DNA of 64,000 nucleotides, from NCBI RefSeq assembly GCF_000003605.2, contig NW_003133344.1, positions 948,933 through 1,012,932 on the forward strand, given 5' to 3'. The number at the start of each line of letters is the position of its first letter. Positions within the stretch are counted from its first letter, which is position 1. Shown here piece after piece: positions 1 to 12,720 of this stretch. Source of the DNA: Saccoglossus kowalevskii. Its lineage: Eukaryota; Hemichordata; Enteropneusta; Harrimaniidae. A program made the position numbers and the translations under genes. Below the pieces are notes generated by a model that did not search any database, was not told the origin of the DNA, and worked only from the letters and a program-made list of their open reading frames with translations.

Positions 1-3000
1 AAATTAGTTTGGGCCAAAATAAGTGACTGCCTGAAAGTACCATTACTGTTGTTCAAATTTCATTTCACTCGGCAAGTATATTCATGTACGCCAAGGGGAA
101 AATATCATACTTCTAAATATTGTTTATTTCGAAAAACTGTACTCCTGAAGGGACTACTTTGTTTGCTCGCAGACCTCATTTGCATATGGGTTGTGGAAAT
201 ACCGATTTTGATTTCAGGGACGAATCAAAATAAACTGCAGTACATATGTAATAAATATAATTATCGTACTTCTGGTTAGTGTTAAGAGTTCATAACGTCT
301 GCCTTACGATATTATGATACGTATACTTTACGTGGAATGCTGGACCTAATGCGGGTCTGCAAATATGGAAATGTGTCTGTACAATATTTGCAGATCCTAT
401 TACAAACTATCTTGTAAAAGTAGCATGTTGAAAAGCTAAACAAGACACACATATATATCGTGTTTCTGGCTAGTTGCACGGGTTGACATCGTCTGCCGCA
501 CGCAGTCGCAGGTGCTCAGTTGTGAGACGGTACACCGGAAATTGCTGGCAGACACTAAAAGTAAAGAGGTCTGCTGAAGCCTGCTGTATGGTGAACGCTT
601 CTGTATTCAGGCAGGACCATTCTCACGCACACACTAAGAATATAGCTGCCCAGAGATGACGATTCACATATCTAAAGAATAAAGAAACGGTAACCATGGA
701 GCAACTAAGGTGATTAATGTCTAGTATGAAAGAATGGATAAGTGGAATGGCAATTCAGAATATAGTAAGCGATATCAAACGTGAAGTAACGAAATAGATA
801 TAGTAACTATGGTTGACAGTTTCAATTCAGTGGCGCAGCAGCCAACCATTAATACAACTTTCAATGCCTACATACACCGGTTTTCGCAATCCTGTGTTTA
901 TTGACATGCTATTGGCGCTTTTGCTAACTTGTAGTGGGGGTCTTCGGAAATCGAACTTGACAATTATAACAGTGCACTGATTTATCGAATTCTACTGTTT
1001 ATGTCTTAGCGTATACATACTTACAGTATTTGTCACATATTGGTTCGTTTCGTTCCGTCATCTCGATGTCTAGACTGATTTACAGAAATTTTCAAAAAAT
1101 GAAAAAAATGCATTACACATTTGTTTGATTGTCGAGCAGTAAAATTCACACATATGACATGTACTTTTTATTAAAGAGATCTGCTCTCCATATTCAAAAT
1201 ATCGTTTCAGAATATATTCGTTAAACTGCCCCATCTCGACAATATTTATATAATTTGCGTCAAGACGCGATGAGTCTCAATTTGTTCATACTCATGACGT
1301 AAAACACATGCTGGAACACGTTGATGAAGAGCCATTTTAGCGGGAAAAGCAACAGACGATTTGTCGTCTGCACCTGATCTCAACGTATCATAGATTACGC
1401 AAGTTGGCAACTAAAATATATATCCACAATGCATTTCATCTGGACATGCGTACAATATATCGGTCTTTCGTTTCTATTCATCCGAATTCACGTCTTGAGT
1501 TGAGACCCAGTGACAAATATCGACAAGGGAACTAATCAACGTGATGCGACACTGATATAAATTCGTTTAACGTTGTTAGAACAAGACGGAAGCGCTGACG
1601 AATGTGTTTTATATAAAATAGCTGGTGATTCCAGTGTCAACACTGCTACTAAACGCGGGTAAATATTACATATATGTCTCCCTATGGTCTACGTCACTCA
1701 ATCACTATGGTCTATGTCAATCACTATGAGACATAAAACATATTCGACCAATCACGCGCTACAATACAATTGGCGTCATGACTACGTCATATAGTGGTAA
1801 CAATCAACCAATCGCAGGTTGATGACGAAGCAACGTTATATAATACGTCACGCAGTGGTAAGGTAATCATGAATACTCGTGAATTGTGTGCAAACGTGTT
1901 TAACCCCGCCCCACGAGAAATAGCGATGGATAAAAACAGTCTGTCATATTCGCCAAAGTTCAGAAAAAAACACTTAAATGGCTTGACACACTTTTAAGTA
2001 ACAAATATACGTCAGACATCTAAAAACAAATACATATTTTTATATTAAAAACAAGACTGTTTGTCAGATAATCCATGTCTATGTTTAAATGCATCTCGAT
2101 AGAATCACATGTTAGCACCCCTTCTAAATTACTTGATACTTCTATGGAAATTAAAATACCATTTGATGCAATTGCAGCCATGCTGGTGTATTGATTTTAC
2201 AATATTAATTAAACGAACGTATACTCAAATACAAGGTCAATGAGAAAAGAATGTACGGACCTCAAGGCATACAGTCATGACATGATGGCCAGGTGGTTCG
2301 AAATTAGTGCGCACATCCTGACTCAAACGCAATATATGTCAACGTAACTCACGATCGAATAATTCAAATAATGATGAAAATTCGGGAATTTATAAGACTA
2401 GTAACAATGATGTCATCTGAGATCATATGAGCACCTGCGAGTTATCATATGCAGATTCAAGGTCATTATATCTGCCCATGAACCTGGATAGATATTAAGA
2501 CACGGTATTCCCTAGATATGCCTAGGTTTAATAGTAAGAGGGTAGGCAATGTATTATGTCTGGTTCCGTTAATCTCAAGTTCATTTAGATATATCGTTGC
2601 AAGATAATCACTTAATTTACGATTGTTGATGGAAAGAACATCATCAATAACACTTTACGTGAGTAAAATGATTTAATTCTTTTGTACCATATGTTTTATG
2701 TTCTGAAAAAAAAGAATCCGCTTCTTACGAATAACGACACAAATCAGCTAGCAAAGTAGCACATTTATTTTTCATTGAAATGCCAATACCTCGCTGAGCA
2801 CTATGTTAGTTTGTGATCGTTACTGACAGTTCGTAAATATGATTTAAAGGCTAGAGGACATGTATCATCAATAGTAGGCTGAGAATTCATATTATGGTCT
2901 ATCAGGGTAATCCATGTAATCATATCGACCTATTACGCAAATTGGAAACAACAACCTACCAGTATTAGAATTTCAAACATCCGGAAGTATAAGCCATGGT

Positions 3001-4365
3001 CACAGTTCCGGGACTAATGAGGTAATGGCATGCAATGGAACGTAACGAAATTAAAATTGCTGCTATGTTATCTTTGACAATAACATATTTACAATTTTCT
3101 AAAGCTCCATTTGCCTTATAGCTCTCTCAACTAGTGTTATTGCAATGTTTTATTATAACAACTAAAACTTAAATTGATTCCGACGTAATGATTTTATATT
3201 TGTAATTTACTCGTACGATATTAGTTTTCGACAGAGAACACACAAACACAACCATACTCTCAGCAAACATTTTCTAATTGTGGTGTATAACGTGACGTTT
3301 TCAGGCAGAAATTGAAACTATTTTAAAAATTAATACACACATATACACATATATTAATCTTTATACTACATAATATTTTATCATCAACGTATTCTATTCA
3401 ATATTTTCGTCTATATAAAACACTCAAATTACCCCTGCCAAATTTACATACGCTCAATTTAATCCATCAAAATCAAGTAGACGAAACGCCATTCATATTT
3501 GCTGACGAAATCACGCTTCCTACTCCAAAGATAGTATAATCAGCCATTGCTTGTATATTGCAATATTGAATTTTGACATTTATATGAATGTGTCAGTGTT
3601 TATCTGATTGTATACAGGAACCAAATGTTACTCTCATTACAGATAGATAGATATATTTGTCCTGTGTGTAGATTAATTTTGTCGAGATTCGTAAGATTGT
3701 AAATAACATAAACAGGAACTATATAATGTGTGTCATATTGCTGATTTATAAATGACCAGCTTGGTCGAAATACCATATTGCAAATGGTCGTCGAGATCTT
3801 GTTCGGAGAGGACGAGAGGCGGAGAGAAATCCATGGTAGTTGCGTTTTGCTTTCAAAAAATGTCTCATTCTCCCCCAAAATTGCGTCCACTGTTTCCCGG
3901 ACTTAGGTGACGATGGTATTCAAAACATGCGACAGGGAGAGAGCACAACTTGAAAGGAAAAAAACGATCTCGCTCTGAGCGAGACATCGGCGACCTTTAG
4001 CGTCTAAGGTATATTCAGACATACAGACAACTGTACTTATTTTTGCAAAGACATGACATGTGACCATATTCTGCTTACTATGAACTCGTTTTCATACATT
4101 TTATCACTTCAAGTTCTAGAAATAGAAAAGCACCAGGTTCAGAAGGTTTATCTTTTCTTCTTGAGTAAAATTCGTGATATACTAACGGGCAATTTTCGAT
4201 GTACCTAAAACGCGGCATATTCTCTCTTTCTCTCTCTTATTTAAAATCGGGTCAATGAACTACCTACACAATTAAAACAGGAACACACACATGTATATTT
4301 AATTAAAACTGCATCAAACAATGCCGTTTTTTGTCTCCGTTCGAACGAAGAACCTTGTGGACCAA
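1..4365. other. Non-coding stretch
   Basis: AT-rich with only short chance frames. Apart from the CRE/CCAAT patch at 1682-1860, I see no exon, RNA gene or recognisable repeat. Confidence 0.6.
1682..1860 (+). promoter_or_regulatory. CRE half-site and CCAAT-rich patch with a short tandem repeat
   Basis: Two and a half copies of CTATGGTCTACGTCACTCAATCA start at 1682, 1705 and 1724. ACGTCA hexamers lie at about 1690, 1782 and 1844. CCAATC occurs at about 1749 and 1808, and a TATA-like GTTATATAAT lies near 1836. The combination looks like a compact promoter or enhancer, but I can support no gene after it; the 67-codon frame at 1794-1997 looks like chance. Confidence 0.25.
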
Positions 4366-4557
4366 ATCTTTGAAAGCGAAGCATCGGTTCTTGCCAACCA
4401 ATCACCGCGCATGCGCACCCCGCACAGAACGTAAACAAGTGCGATTGCATTTCAGAGACCAGCCTACCGCCAACTAAAGTAAGGTAACCCATAGACTCGC
4501 TTAGTCTTACGCTCCTATTGTAAACGCAGCTGTGATTGGCAGATGACTTGGTTCCAC
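4366..4557 (+). repeat. Interspersed repeat, copy 1 (~190 bp)
   Basis: This copy matches 5276-5464 in the same orientation over its full length, with scattered substitutions and a few short gaps (roughly 80-85 % by eye). Shared landmarks are TACCGCCAACTAAAGT, TAGTCTTACGC and GTGATTGGCAGATGACTTGG. No open frame is conserved between the copies, so it behaves as a non-coding repeat. I cannot place it in a known SINE family, and no tRNA-type A and B boxes are evident. Confidence 0.8.
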
Positions 4558-4674
4558 TTGGCTTTCATCATTCAAAACAAAACGCTTCATTCTAAATTAC
4601 GCCATGTGTCACACCGTGGTAAACTTGTAATTACATCTATAAGGTAAAACCTTTATGAACTGGATACAAAATTT

Positions 4675-4755
4675 GCTGCCCTCGGTCGTACGGCTTACTC
4701 GCAAGCACGGGCGCTTCCGCCGCACGACCTCGTGCCGCGAAAAGCCGTATCGAAT
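4675..4755. repeat. GC-rich foldback patch
   Basis: TACGGCTT at 4689-4696 pairs with AAGCCGTA at 4742-4749, and inside lies GCACGA-CC-TCGTGC, a tight hairpin. The patch is strikingly GC- and CpG-rich for this window. It lies between the two ~190-bp repeats. Confidence 0.6.
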
Positions 4756-4790
4756 CCTTAAAGAACAGTTTGTTCCATAATCAGATCGAA

Positions 4791-4990
4791 GATGGCAGAC
4801 TGGCTTCCATCTTGTTTTTGGAAATGTGGTATCTTGAACAGGATTTGTTGGTTGTCGTTCAAATTTGATACAAACATTACACATGTTGAGATAGATGTCC
4901 ATGATGACAAACTGGCAGCCATCTTTTTTTCAAAATGTATCGGTGCAATGTTCTCTTCAAATTATACATGTTAAGATACCTGTCCATGAC
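4791..4990. repeat. Two-copy diverged tandem repeat with a GATGGC…CCATCTT core
   Basis: The first unit starts at 4791 (GATGGCAGACTGGCTTCCAT) and the second at 4903 (GATGACAAACTGGCAGCCAT). Both end near ACATGTT(G/A)AGATA…TGTCCATGA. The units are about 112 and 85 bases long and clearly related. The open frame across them (4792-4974) is a by-product of the repeat. Confidence 0.65.
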
Positions 4991-5275
4991 AATTAGTTTC
5001 ACAATCGAATCAATGACGGTTAACTGCCCACAATCTTGCTTTTTAATCATACTATATCTCTGTACATGAGCCTGGACAAATGAAATTCATATACAACAAA
5101 TGCATGAATAGCGTATCGTGACATTTAATACATTTAATATCTGTTGATATGAGACTAGCAAATTATTCACTCTTAATTAAAAACTAAGCTTTTGGATTAT
5201 ATCATTTTAACTTTGGCATGGATAACATTTCACCTAATTCCAACAGAGACTATGTTATTAACAATGACTTGTTTT

Positions 5276-5464
5276 ATCTTTGAATGCGAAGTACCGGTTC
5301 TTGTCAACCAGTCTCTGCACCCGCGCACCCGCGCAGAACGCAAACAAGCGCGGCTGCATTAATGAGACCAACCTACCGCCAACTAAAGTCAGATAACCTA
5401 TAGACTCTTAGTCTTACGCCACTATTGTAAACGCAGTTGTGATTGGCAGATGACTTGGTTCCAT
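5276..5464 (+). repeat. Interspersed repeat, copy 2 (~190 bp)
   Basis: Second copy of the repeat at 4366-4557, in direct orientation, about 910 bases downstream. The boundaries are where the similarity stops: ATCTTTGAA on the left and GACTTGGTTCCA on the right. Confidence 0.8.
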
Positions 5465-5864
5465 TGTTTTTGAATGGAAAAGCTATATGTATAAGCACGT
5501 GACTTGCCTTCAATTCATGTAGATGCTAGACTGAACAGTACATTATTGATCTTTTGAGAAAGCATTTAATGTGAAACCAATTCACACATTAATGTGGAAG
5601 TCACATGACAAAACATATTTGATAACTTTAAGTTTAGATCGATCTATACTTCTTTGACATAAATGATACTCTATGTTGTTGGCATAATAGCCATATGATC
5701 AAATATCAAAAATCGTATTTGCATATTTATTAGCTACATTTTTCAGCAAGATTCCACTTTTCTAATTTATTTGTTCTTGTACGAATATTAATTATGGTTA
5801 TTGTTAATGCATTAGTCGTTCAAATATTAATACTGTAGCATAATAACATTTACTTAAAAAGTAG

Positions 5865-5888
5865 TATATATATATATATAATATATAT
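5865..5888. repeat. (TA)n microsatellite
   Basis: Short TA run with a phase break (AA) near 5880. Confidence 0.9.
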
Positions 5889-6113
5889 CACCATCGAGTG
5901 TTTAAGACAAACATGTGAAGTGAAAGAAAAGTGAAAAAATATCATCAAACTAAGCCCACAATATAAGAGATTGCTGCTGCCAAATATATATAGTCAACAA
6001 ACCACACTCAAAAACGTTAATTTAATCTCTGGGATTAAGCTGATATCTAATCAGAAGAATAAGGGATTTTTTTATGCTACCTAATCTATGTGCCATGGTG
6101 ATACACTTAGAAA

Positions 6114-6121
6114 TGACGTCA
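6114..6121. promoter_or_regulatory. Palindromic CRE (TGACGTCA)
   Basis: Exact octamer; no gene seen nearby. Part of the window-wide excess. Confidence 0.4.
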
Positions 6122-6789
6122 TGACTACGCAACTCTTTTGAATATATGGATGAATGGAACACGGAAAACTATGCTTATAACATTCCCAAAAGCACAGGAA
6201 AATCTACCGAAATTAATATATACCCTAAGGGGGGAAGGGTAACCAGCAAACACTAGCCGAGTTAAAACTTGAGTACTGCTTTATTTTACTAGAAGCGGCA
6301 CATGACAAAATGTACGTTGACTGCTATTTACACGCTTTCCCCAAGTGTATATCATTATGTGTCGCTCAATCATGTTAGTTTTTTCAAAGATGATATAGAC
6401 ATGCCAACTTGACATTCCAAGTTTGTGACGCTGATATGTTTTTTACAGATTAGACCATGTGTGACAAAGAGTTCATGCAGATGATGTTCTTTTCAATATT
6501 TTATTCATTTACTGGTCATAAACTACAGTAATCCCAGCATGCCTTCTGGCATGTGTAAATTTACCCCAATTCGATTAAATGCCATATTTAATAGTTTTCA
6601 TTTGAAAGTGACAGAAAGAAGCAGTAATTTGAATATTCATTTCTGTATTTTGTAATTTTGTCATAAAATTTAATCACTGGATGTATTCTTTTCCGAACCT
6701 TATTCTATACACTTCTTATGAGAGACGAATGTAACAGTCTGTGCTGATGGTTTGTGAACGGGAATACGTACTTTATAAGGCTTTCACAA

Positions 6790-7400
6790 TCATGGCGTGT
6801 CAAGTTTATGGTTTATAACACCCAACTTTTGTCAATGAACCATATATAGAATGTAATGCATAAACTATATCTTATTGTATAACAAATCAAGTTTAAGACT
6901 ATGTTTTGGGAATTAAACAGCTGATACTCATTAATGTATTGCATATCTTATGTTTTTGATTGTGAACGTACACACTAAACGTCCCTTGATGTTTGGTTTA
7001 TCTGATTGTAACATGGCTGGGAAATAATGCATCTGAGTGTTGTTAATGGTATAGCCAATTTAATAATAACATGGGAATTATACGTCTAATTTTTATTGAT
7101 GTATGGTGTATCTAATTTTGAGATGATAAATATGGAATTGTACACACAAATTGTATCAATGTATGGTGTATTTAATTTAAGACCATGTTGTTGTGCCACG
7201 TATGAGATTTAAGAATATGGTTTGAAACGTCTAAAGGTTGTCAATGAATAATGCATCTTAAGTTAAGACTACGGTTATACATTATACTACTGATTATTAT
7301 GAATTCATCTAATTTATGAATGTTGTTAGAAATTATACATCTGACTCTCCATGTCTATGGTTGAGAATTATATATTTAACACCCCGATGCTTGCATCCAT
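6790..7400. repeat. Decayed minisatellite array, unit about 55-60 bp
   Basis: A diverged motif of the form ATGGGAATTATACGTCTAA…TTGATGTATGGTGTATCTAATTT recurs with starts near 6908, 6963, 7021, 7075, 7136, 7196, 7223, 7274 and 7328. The two units around 7075-7195 are the most alike, sharing GATGTATGGTGTAT(C/T)TAATTT. The outer units are strongly decayed. Confidence 0.65.
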
Positions 7401-7664
7401 TCATATATCACATCTTTGAGGTGTACCATCAGTTTTAGTTAGTGATTAGTTTAGAGTACTGGGAGCATTACACATAATGTGAAATGACATGGAATCAAAA
7501 CATAGGAGACATGCATGCATTATGCCATATTTGAATTCAAAACAATGGCTAGAAATAAGTGACACAGCCACATTCAGGGTGACTGTATCCATGGTTACAG
7601 CCGAGGCCGCTAAATGTGCATACATTAACGTCTTTCACATTTCACATAATTATTATTTTTTAGG

Positions 7665-8085
7665 CTTGGGATTTGAGTTATCAAGTTTAATTGGAATCAT
7701 CAGGTTTGGTGTTTGGTGTATGTAGTCCAATTGAAATCCCTGAGCTTGGGGGGATTTGGGATACTCGGGTTTGGGATATGGAGTCCAATTGAAATCCTTG
7801 AGCTTGGGTTTTGGGGATACTCAGGCTTGAGTTTTGCGATACTCAGGTTTGGGTATGAAGTCCAATTGTAATCCCCGAGTTTGGTGTTTTGAGATATGAA
7901 TTTTATTCCTCTGGCTTAGGGTTTGAGTTATGAAGTCCAATTTGAATCCTTAAGCCTGGGGTTCGGGATATGGAGTCTAATTGGAATCCTCTTGCTTGTG
8001 GTTTGAAATATGGAATCCTTAAATATGGGGTTAGGAATATGAAGCCCAGTTTGCATCGTCAGGCTCGGGATTTATGATATGTTGG
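7665..8085. repeat. Decayed minisatellite array, unit about 40 bp
   Basis: The unit is close to AGTCCAATTGAAATCC followed by TTGAGCTTGGGGTTTGGGATATGG. Starts are near 7683, 7722, 7780, 7858, 7899, 7934, 7974, 8013 and 8041. Two units carry an extra internal GGGATACTC(G/A)GG(T/C)TTG block. The + strand is G- and T-rich, giving strand asymmetry. Not coding. Confidence 0.8.
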
Positions 8086-11000
8086 CTGGGGATTATGTTT
8101 GTGTACATTGGATTTGAAATTTTCACACTAAATTCTGTTTCACAAAAAAAAGGAACGCCTTGGTACATGTATATATCTATACCTTAATACAAAAGCGTTG
8201 CTCGCAATCGATCGTGTCAAAATATATAGAGAAATAAACTATTGGACGGCTGGGAGGTGATAAAAGCGCCGGGGTCATAGTTTTACTAACATTCACAATT
8301 GTTCTCATTTGAGTGAGAAAGTAGTTTGAAAATACGATAAATAGAGATGATGTATGCTTCCATAAATGTGTGTGCGCGTGATATTTGTGCGTCTGTATCG
8401 GATGTTGAATTGTCTTGGTCATGTTTATTATGCCATCTCATTGACATAGTTCAAAATACTGGGTAAGATATATTTCGGAGGTGAAGCAGTTAGTGTTCAC
8501 ACTGGTCATTGTCAAGCTCTATATTTAGAGTGTCTCATTTTATCCATACAGACCTTGTTACAAAAGACAATAAAACATATATTCATCGTTTCCAGGATCT
8601 CTCGCCATTTACGTGTTTCATACACCCTTGGGCATCGACGAGTATAACCATAACAGTGATTAATTCCGATGGCTAAGGAAGGGATCCTTCCTTCTACCGG
8701 CAGGGGTACCGAACAATTTCACTCACGAAGATGAACTTTAAAGACCTGAGCAGAATACAATGTATTATATACTATGTTTCTTGCTAAAACGAAAATGGTA
8801 AAACTCCCACACATATAGCGCATGCGCCTAATGATTGCGGCTCAGTCGGACAATTCGTCATATGCTAGAATTAATTTGAAATTCATTTTGAACGTTTTTA
8901 TCCATTAACAATATATATAATAAGATAAATATAATATTTAAAATCATCACTGACACCCACGTCGTGTAGCAATCTTGAAACACGCGACGGACATACATCT
9001 GTTCCGTACGTCATCCCAAACTCCCCAACAACTGATCGGTTTAGACCCTATTATCTTTCGGGCGCAAATACATAATGCAGTAAATGTGAGGTATTAAATA
9101 TGCTGTCATTGACTTTCGTTGACTTGTTGAGTTATTAAGACTAGAGCTCTTCAAAACATCTGCGCTCTGCCGATGTGTTTACCAAGAGACTGGTAAATAG
9201 ACCGATCAGTAGTAATCGCACTTTATCGAAGAATACATACTATGTACACATCAGGTGATCAGGTTTGGACTACTCCGCTCTACATCTTTGACCTTATTAA
9301 ATAATCCATATGTTATACTACGATCAGCGATTAATTAAATATTATATAAGACAGCGATTTGTTATTTTGTACGGATTGTTATCCAACCCCGCATACGTTG
9401 AAATATTAAAACCACATGAAATAAATCACATTTTTAAAAATCCCTAAAAAACAATGCAGGAGCTGCAGTGTATATAATATGCATTTCTAATATGTTTTAT
9501 ATTCCAAGTTGTTATCGATTAAGTGAAGATCACGTGGGGCTCAAGTTCAACAACACACGTGCATATGAATATGAATTTGGTTAAGCATGTACACACAAAT
9601 TGTTTACATTAATGTTTTATTTACGCATACTTCTCAATAAATACTAATTTGTCGAATACTGTCGCATATTCATATAAATATTGATTACGTTTAGCAACAC
9701 ATTTTTTTCACAAATCCAGATTTAGTGTTTGACATTGATGTTGAATGAGCACCTTATCTGTGCTGTCCATCGTCATTTTTTTTCAACTGAAAGTATTGTA
9801 CACGTTGCAACTGAATCAGCGATTGTATCGAATATACACGTCGAAAGAAGTAATTTAAACACCTTTCTCATTGCTCCCCAGTACCATACTTGTAATCGAT
9901 CAGCAAGGCTTTCTTTTCCGCCTTAACTCATTGAAAACCCTCACGCCTTAATGCTGTGTCGTTTTACAGAGCTGAAAAGGTGATATTTGAGTTTATTTTC
10001 TTTCTCAATTCTCCTCAACGTATGGCTTGAAAGTACACCGACTATAGTATTTGCAGTCTATTGAAACCCACTCAATATTTCCAAATATAGCATATGATTC
10101 GCCGTAGAACTAGTTAAAATGAAGAAATGGACAGAATTAACGACGCCAAAGTTTAAAATCTTGTGGCAATAAGCAATTTGTCGACGTAATACAAATAATG
10201 GCATACAATCTGTTATGGAAAATGTATTCAGTGGGCATCGATTTGAAATAATGATTCCAAACAACGCTATCGATGACATCCAAATGCTACCACGAGGTGG
10301 TCTCTCACTCGCATGGCAGTGTTTGCAGAGTCCCAGGGAACATAGCGTTTCTGTTGATTGTACAAACTATATTGATGTTAGTAACGCGTTATTGATGATC
10401 GCGCTCTCACGGATGATGAGGGGATTGAATTTCCATTATCACACTCAACATTTGACCACGTCACTGATTGATGACATTTTCTACGTGAGATTTATTTTAA
10501 TGTCGCTGTTGGGACTCTTAATTAAAATTCAGAAGCTCAGCGTATTGTGAGCATGTCAAAAAGGCTCCTGGGCGACTTTGTTTTATTCCCCCCATCGAGA
10601 ATCCTACTCCAGTTAGCGAGATAGCTCAATCATGCCTTGGGCTGGGCAAAGTAATATTATATTGTATATGTCGATAACAGGCGGCGAAGTACCGTAAAGG
10701 CGGTCGTTAAACTTTTATTGAGGCGGCAACGCGTCATTATTTCAAAATCTGTGTGGCCAAACAACAAATAGTTGGACAGTCGCACTTCAACGAATTATGT
10801 CAAAATATTTACATATTCACGCGGACTTAGTCAAGCATCTTTCACTTATCAGCGAAAATAGCGAAATAATTAATGCATTTTTAGTATTCTATTTGAACAC
10901 TACTTTGCAGCCCTACTAAAATAGCCCCGGGTATTTTGAAACATATACTGTGTGATACACTATGACAGCGCGCTTTAGGCGTTGAATTTGCTGTTTAGAA

Positions 11001-12589
11001 TGTGGCAGAGAATTTGTGAACATGTTTATGTTCCTCATAATAACATTGACCAAAAAAGAAAAAAAAAAAAAAAACGCTCAGACTTATGTTGGAGGTATTT
11101 CTTGATATCACGATAACATATTTACATTTCCCGTCTTACATCTAACTCTACCTTATATATCTTCAATTCATCTATATACATACTAGGTTTTTTTGTTTTT
11201 GTACATGGCGATGACACGTAGTGTCCGTTTCTTTGTATCCCCTATGATAACGAGATTTAGTTATGCAGGTATTGTTGTCGAATTGAGATATCAGACACCA
11301 TAATTATGGCCTTGAATTGTTAGTATGCGATTACAGAAACACAATATTGCGTTGATTGCAAGACCCATACACGCCCCCATTTCGTTAACGTAATATAAAC
11401 CAATATTCCCCCACAATTTAAACTTATTACGTCTAATGAATAAGGTAAGCATCGCGATACCAGTACGCCGTCGCATAAAAATGGCTCTGAACGATACTGT
11501 TTTGACGGCAATTTTATTAGCGTGCACTCGACTTCCAACCAGTCGTTTGCATACGAATCACCAATTAAGTCAACAGTGTGAATTAATCAACTTGCCGTGA
11601 AGATTACATGCACGGAAATGCTTCAAATCTAGTACAGTCATAAAGTAGACTGAAGGATACATTAAGAATGAGAAACCGCCGACGTTTACGTTTTTATTTT
11701 ATTTTCACGCTTAATTGAATTTGGAAATGGAGAGTTTTTATTATAGAGGGTGTCGTGGGTGACGTAAATCTTTTCAAATCGGCCGGATTAAACAATTATT
11801 GCCCTACATTAAACGAACGGCTTTGTAACCCAGGTATACATACCTATTCACCCTCCTTTCAATCGCTTTTAGATTAAACAAATATAAATATATCAGATAA
11901 TTATCAGGTATAATTCGTGTGTACCTGATGGTCCCGGTATTCGAATCGTAAGCAAATTACCTACTTTACTCAGTGTTGAAAATGACACATTAGTATAAAA
12001 ATCACAGCAAAAGAAGCTACAGACAAAGCAATACGAAAACAAACTATGCAATCCATTGCTCTGTCATTGGCAGTATATATTACCCATTTATTATGTCGAC
12101 AGTTCTTTGTTTAACTCAATCCGATCACGAATACGACCTGTTTCACAGGTTAACCCACATGTCAAGCAACCCAATAATGATACAAACTCATTCTTCCTGT
12201 AATCATAAATTTCACTTAAAACCAACATAATTAAATGTTCGAAGAGTAATAAAAATTGTCCCCTTGACCTTGGAGTGCGGGATAATTGATTGAAATAAAT
12301 TCATTTGTGTCGCCTGACTGTCAATTAGTTATTTGGTTGTACACACGTCCTTTTGGAGGGGTAAATATACACTGTGTTCAATTACCATTGCATGTTTATT
12401 ACACTACATGTGTTCAAATACACGTGGTGTTGACATTGGAAGGCATATTTCTCCCGGGAAACTAGCCTGTCGGATTCATTCTCACGTTATTGATCAATGT
12501 ATTGATCGTAAATCAAAGACCCTGACATTAGTCAAAATGACTTTTGATGTGCGTATTATCTAGCTGTATCTGATGTATATTCTACCAGT
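8086..12589. other. Non-coding stretch
   Basis: The longest open frame (10215-10550, 111 codons) has no recognisable motif, signal peptide or splice context, and I read it as chance. An A-tract lies at 11053. No repeat family recognised. Confidence 0.55.
11053..11076. repeat. A-rich tract
   Basis: Almost pure A run broken by one G. No retroposon body that I can recognise precedes it. Confidence 0.8.
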
Positions 12590-12720
12590 TCCCATCTAGC
12601 TTTTCTGAAAACTGATGAAGCTTGTCATGGCCGTTCTGTGCAAGTTTTCAAAATAAATATACCTCACTCACTGACTCACTCACATTTGACCCCCCCCACA
12701 CGCACTCACTCACTCACTAT
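12590..12720 (+). repeat. Retroposon-like 3' end with a (CACT)n tail
   Basis: A short unique-looking stretch ends in AAAATAAATATACCT and runs directly into imperfect CACTCACTGACTCACTCAC, then a C-run and a second CACTCACT block. An AATAAA-type end joined to a simple-repeat tail is how many invertebrate SINEs and LINEs finish. I cannot identify the element body upstream, so it may be just a microsatellite. Confidence 0.4.

Larger units (their letters stand above)
5465..6789. other. Non-coding stretch
   Basis: Holds a TA microsatellite and one palindromic CRE. Nothing else is supported. Confidence 0.6.

Noticed and set aside
2285-2310. tRNA B-box-like GTGGTTCGAAATT
   Set aside because: Lacks the closing CC and an upstream A box.
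4366-5464. The two ~190-bp repeats as terminal repeats of a single retroelement
   Set aside because: No element-type coding sequence, primer site or target duplication lies between or beside them; the interior is other repeats.
10215-10550. 111-codon open frame on the + strand
   Set aside because: No motif, and a competing frame of similar quality on the other strand.
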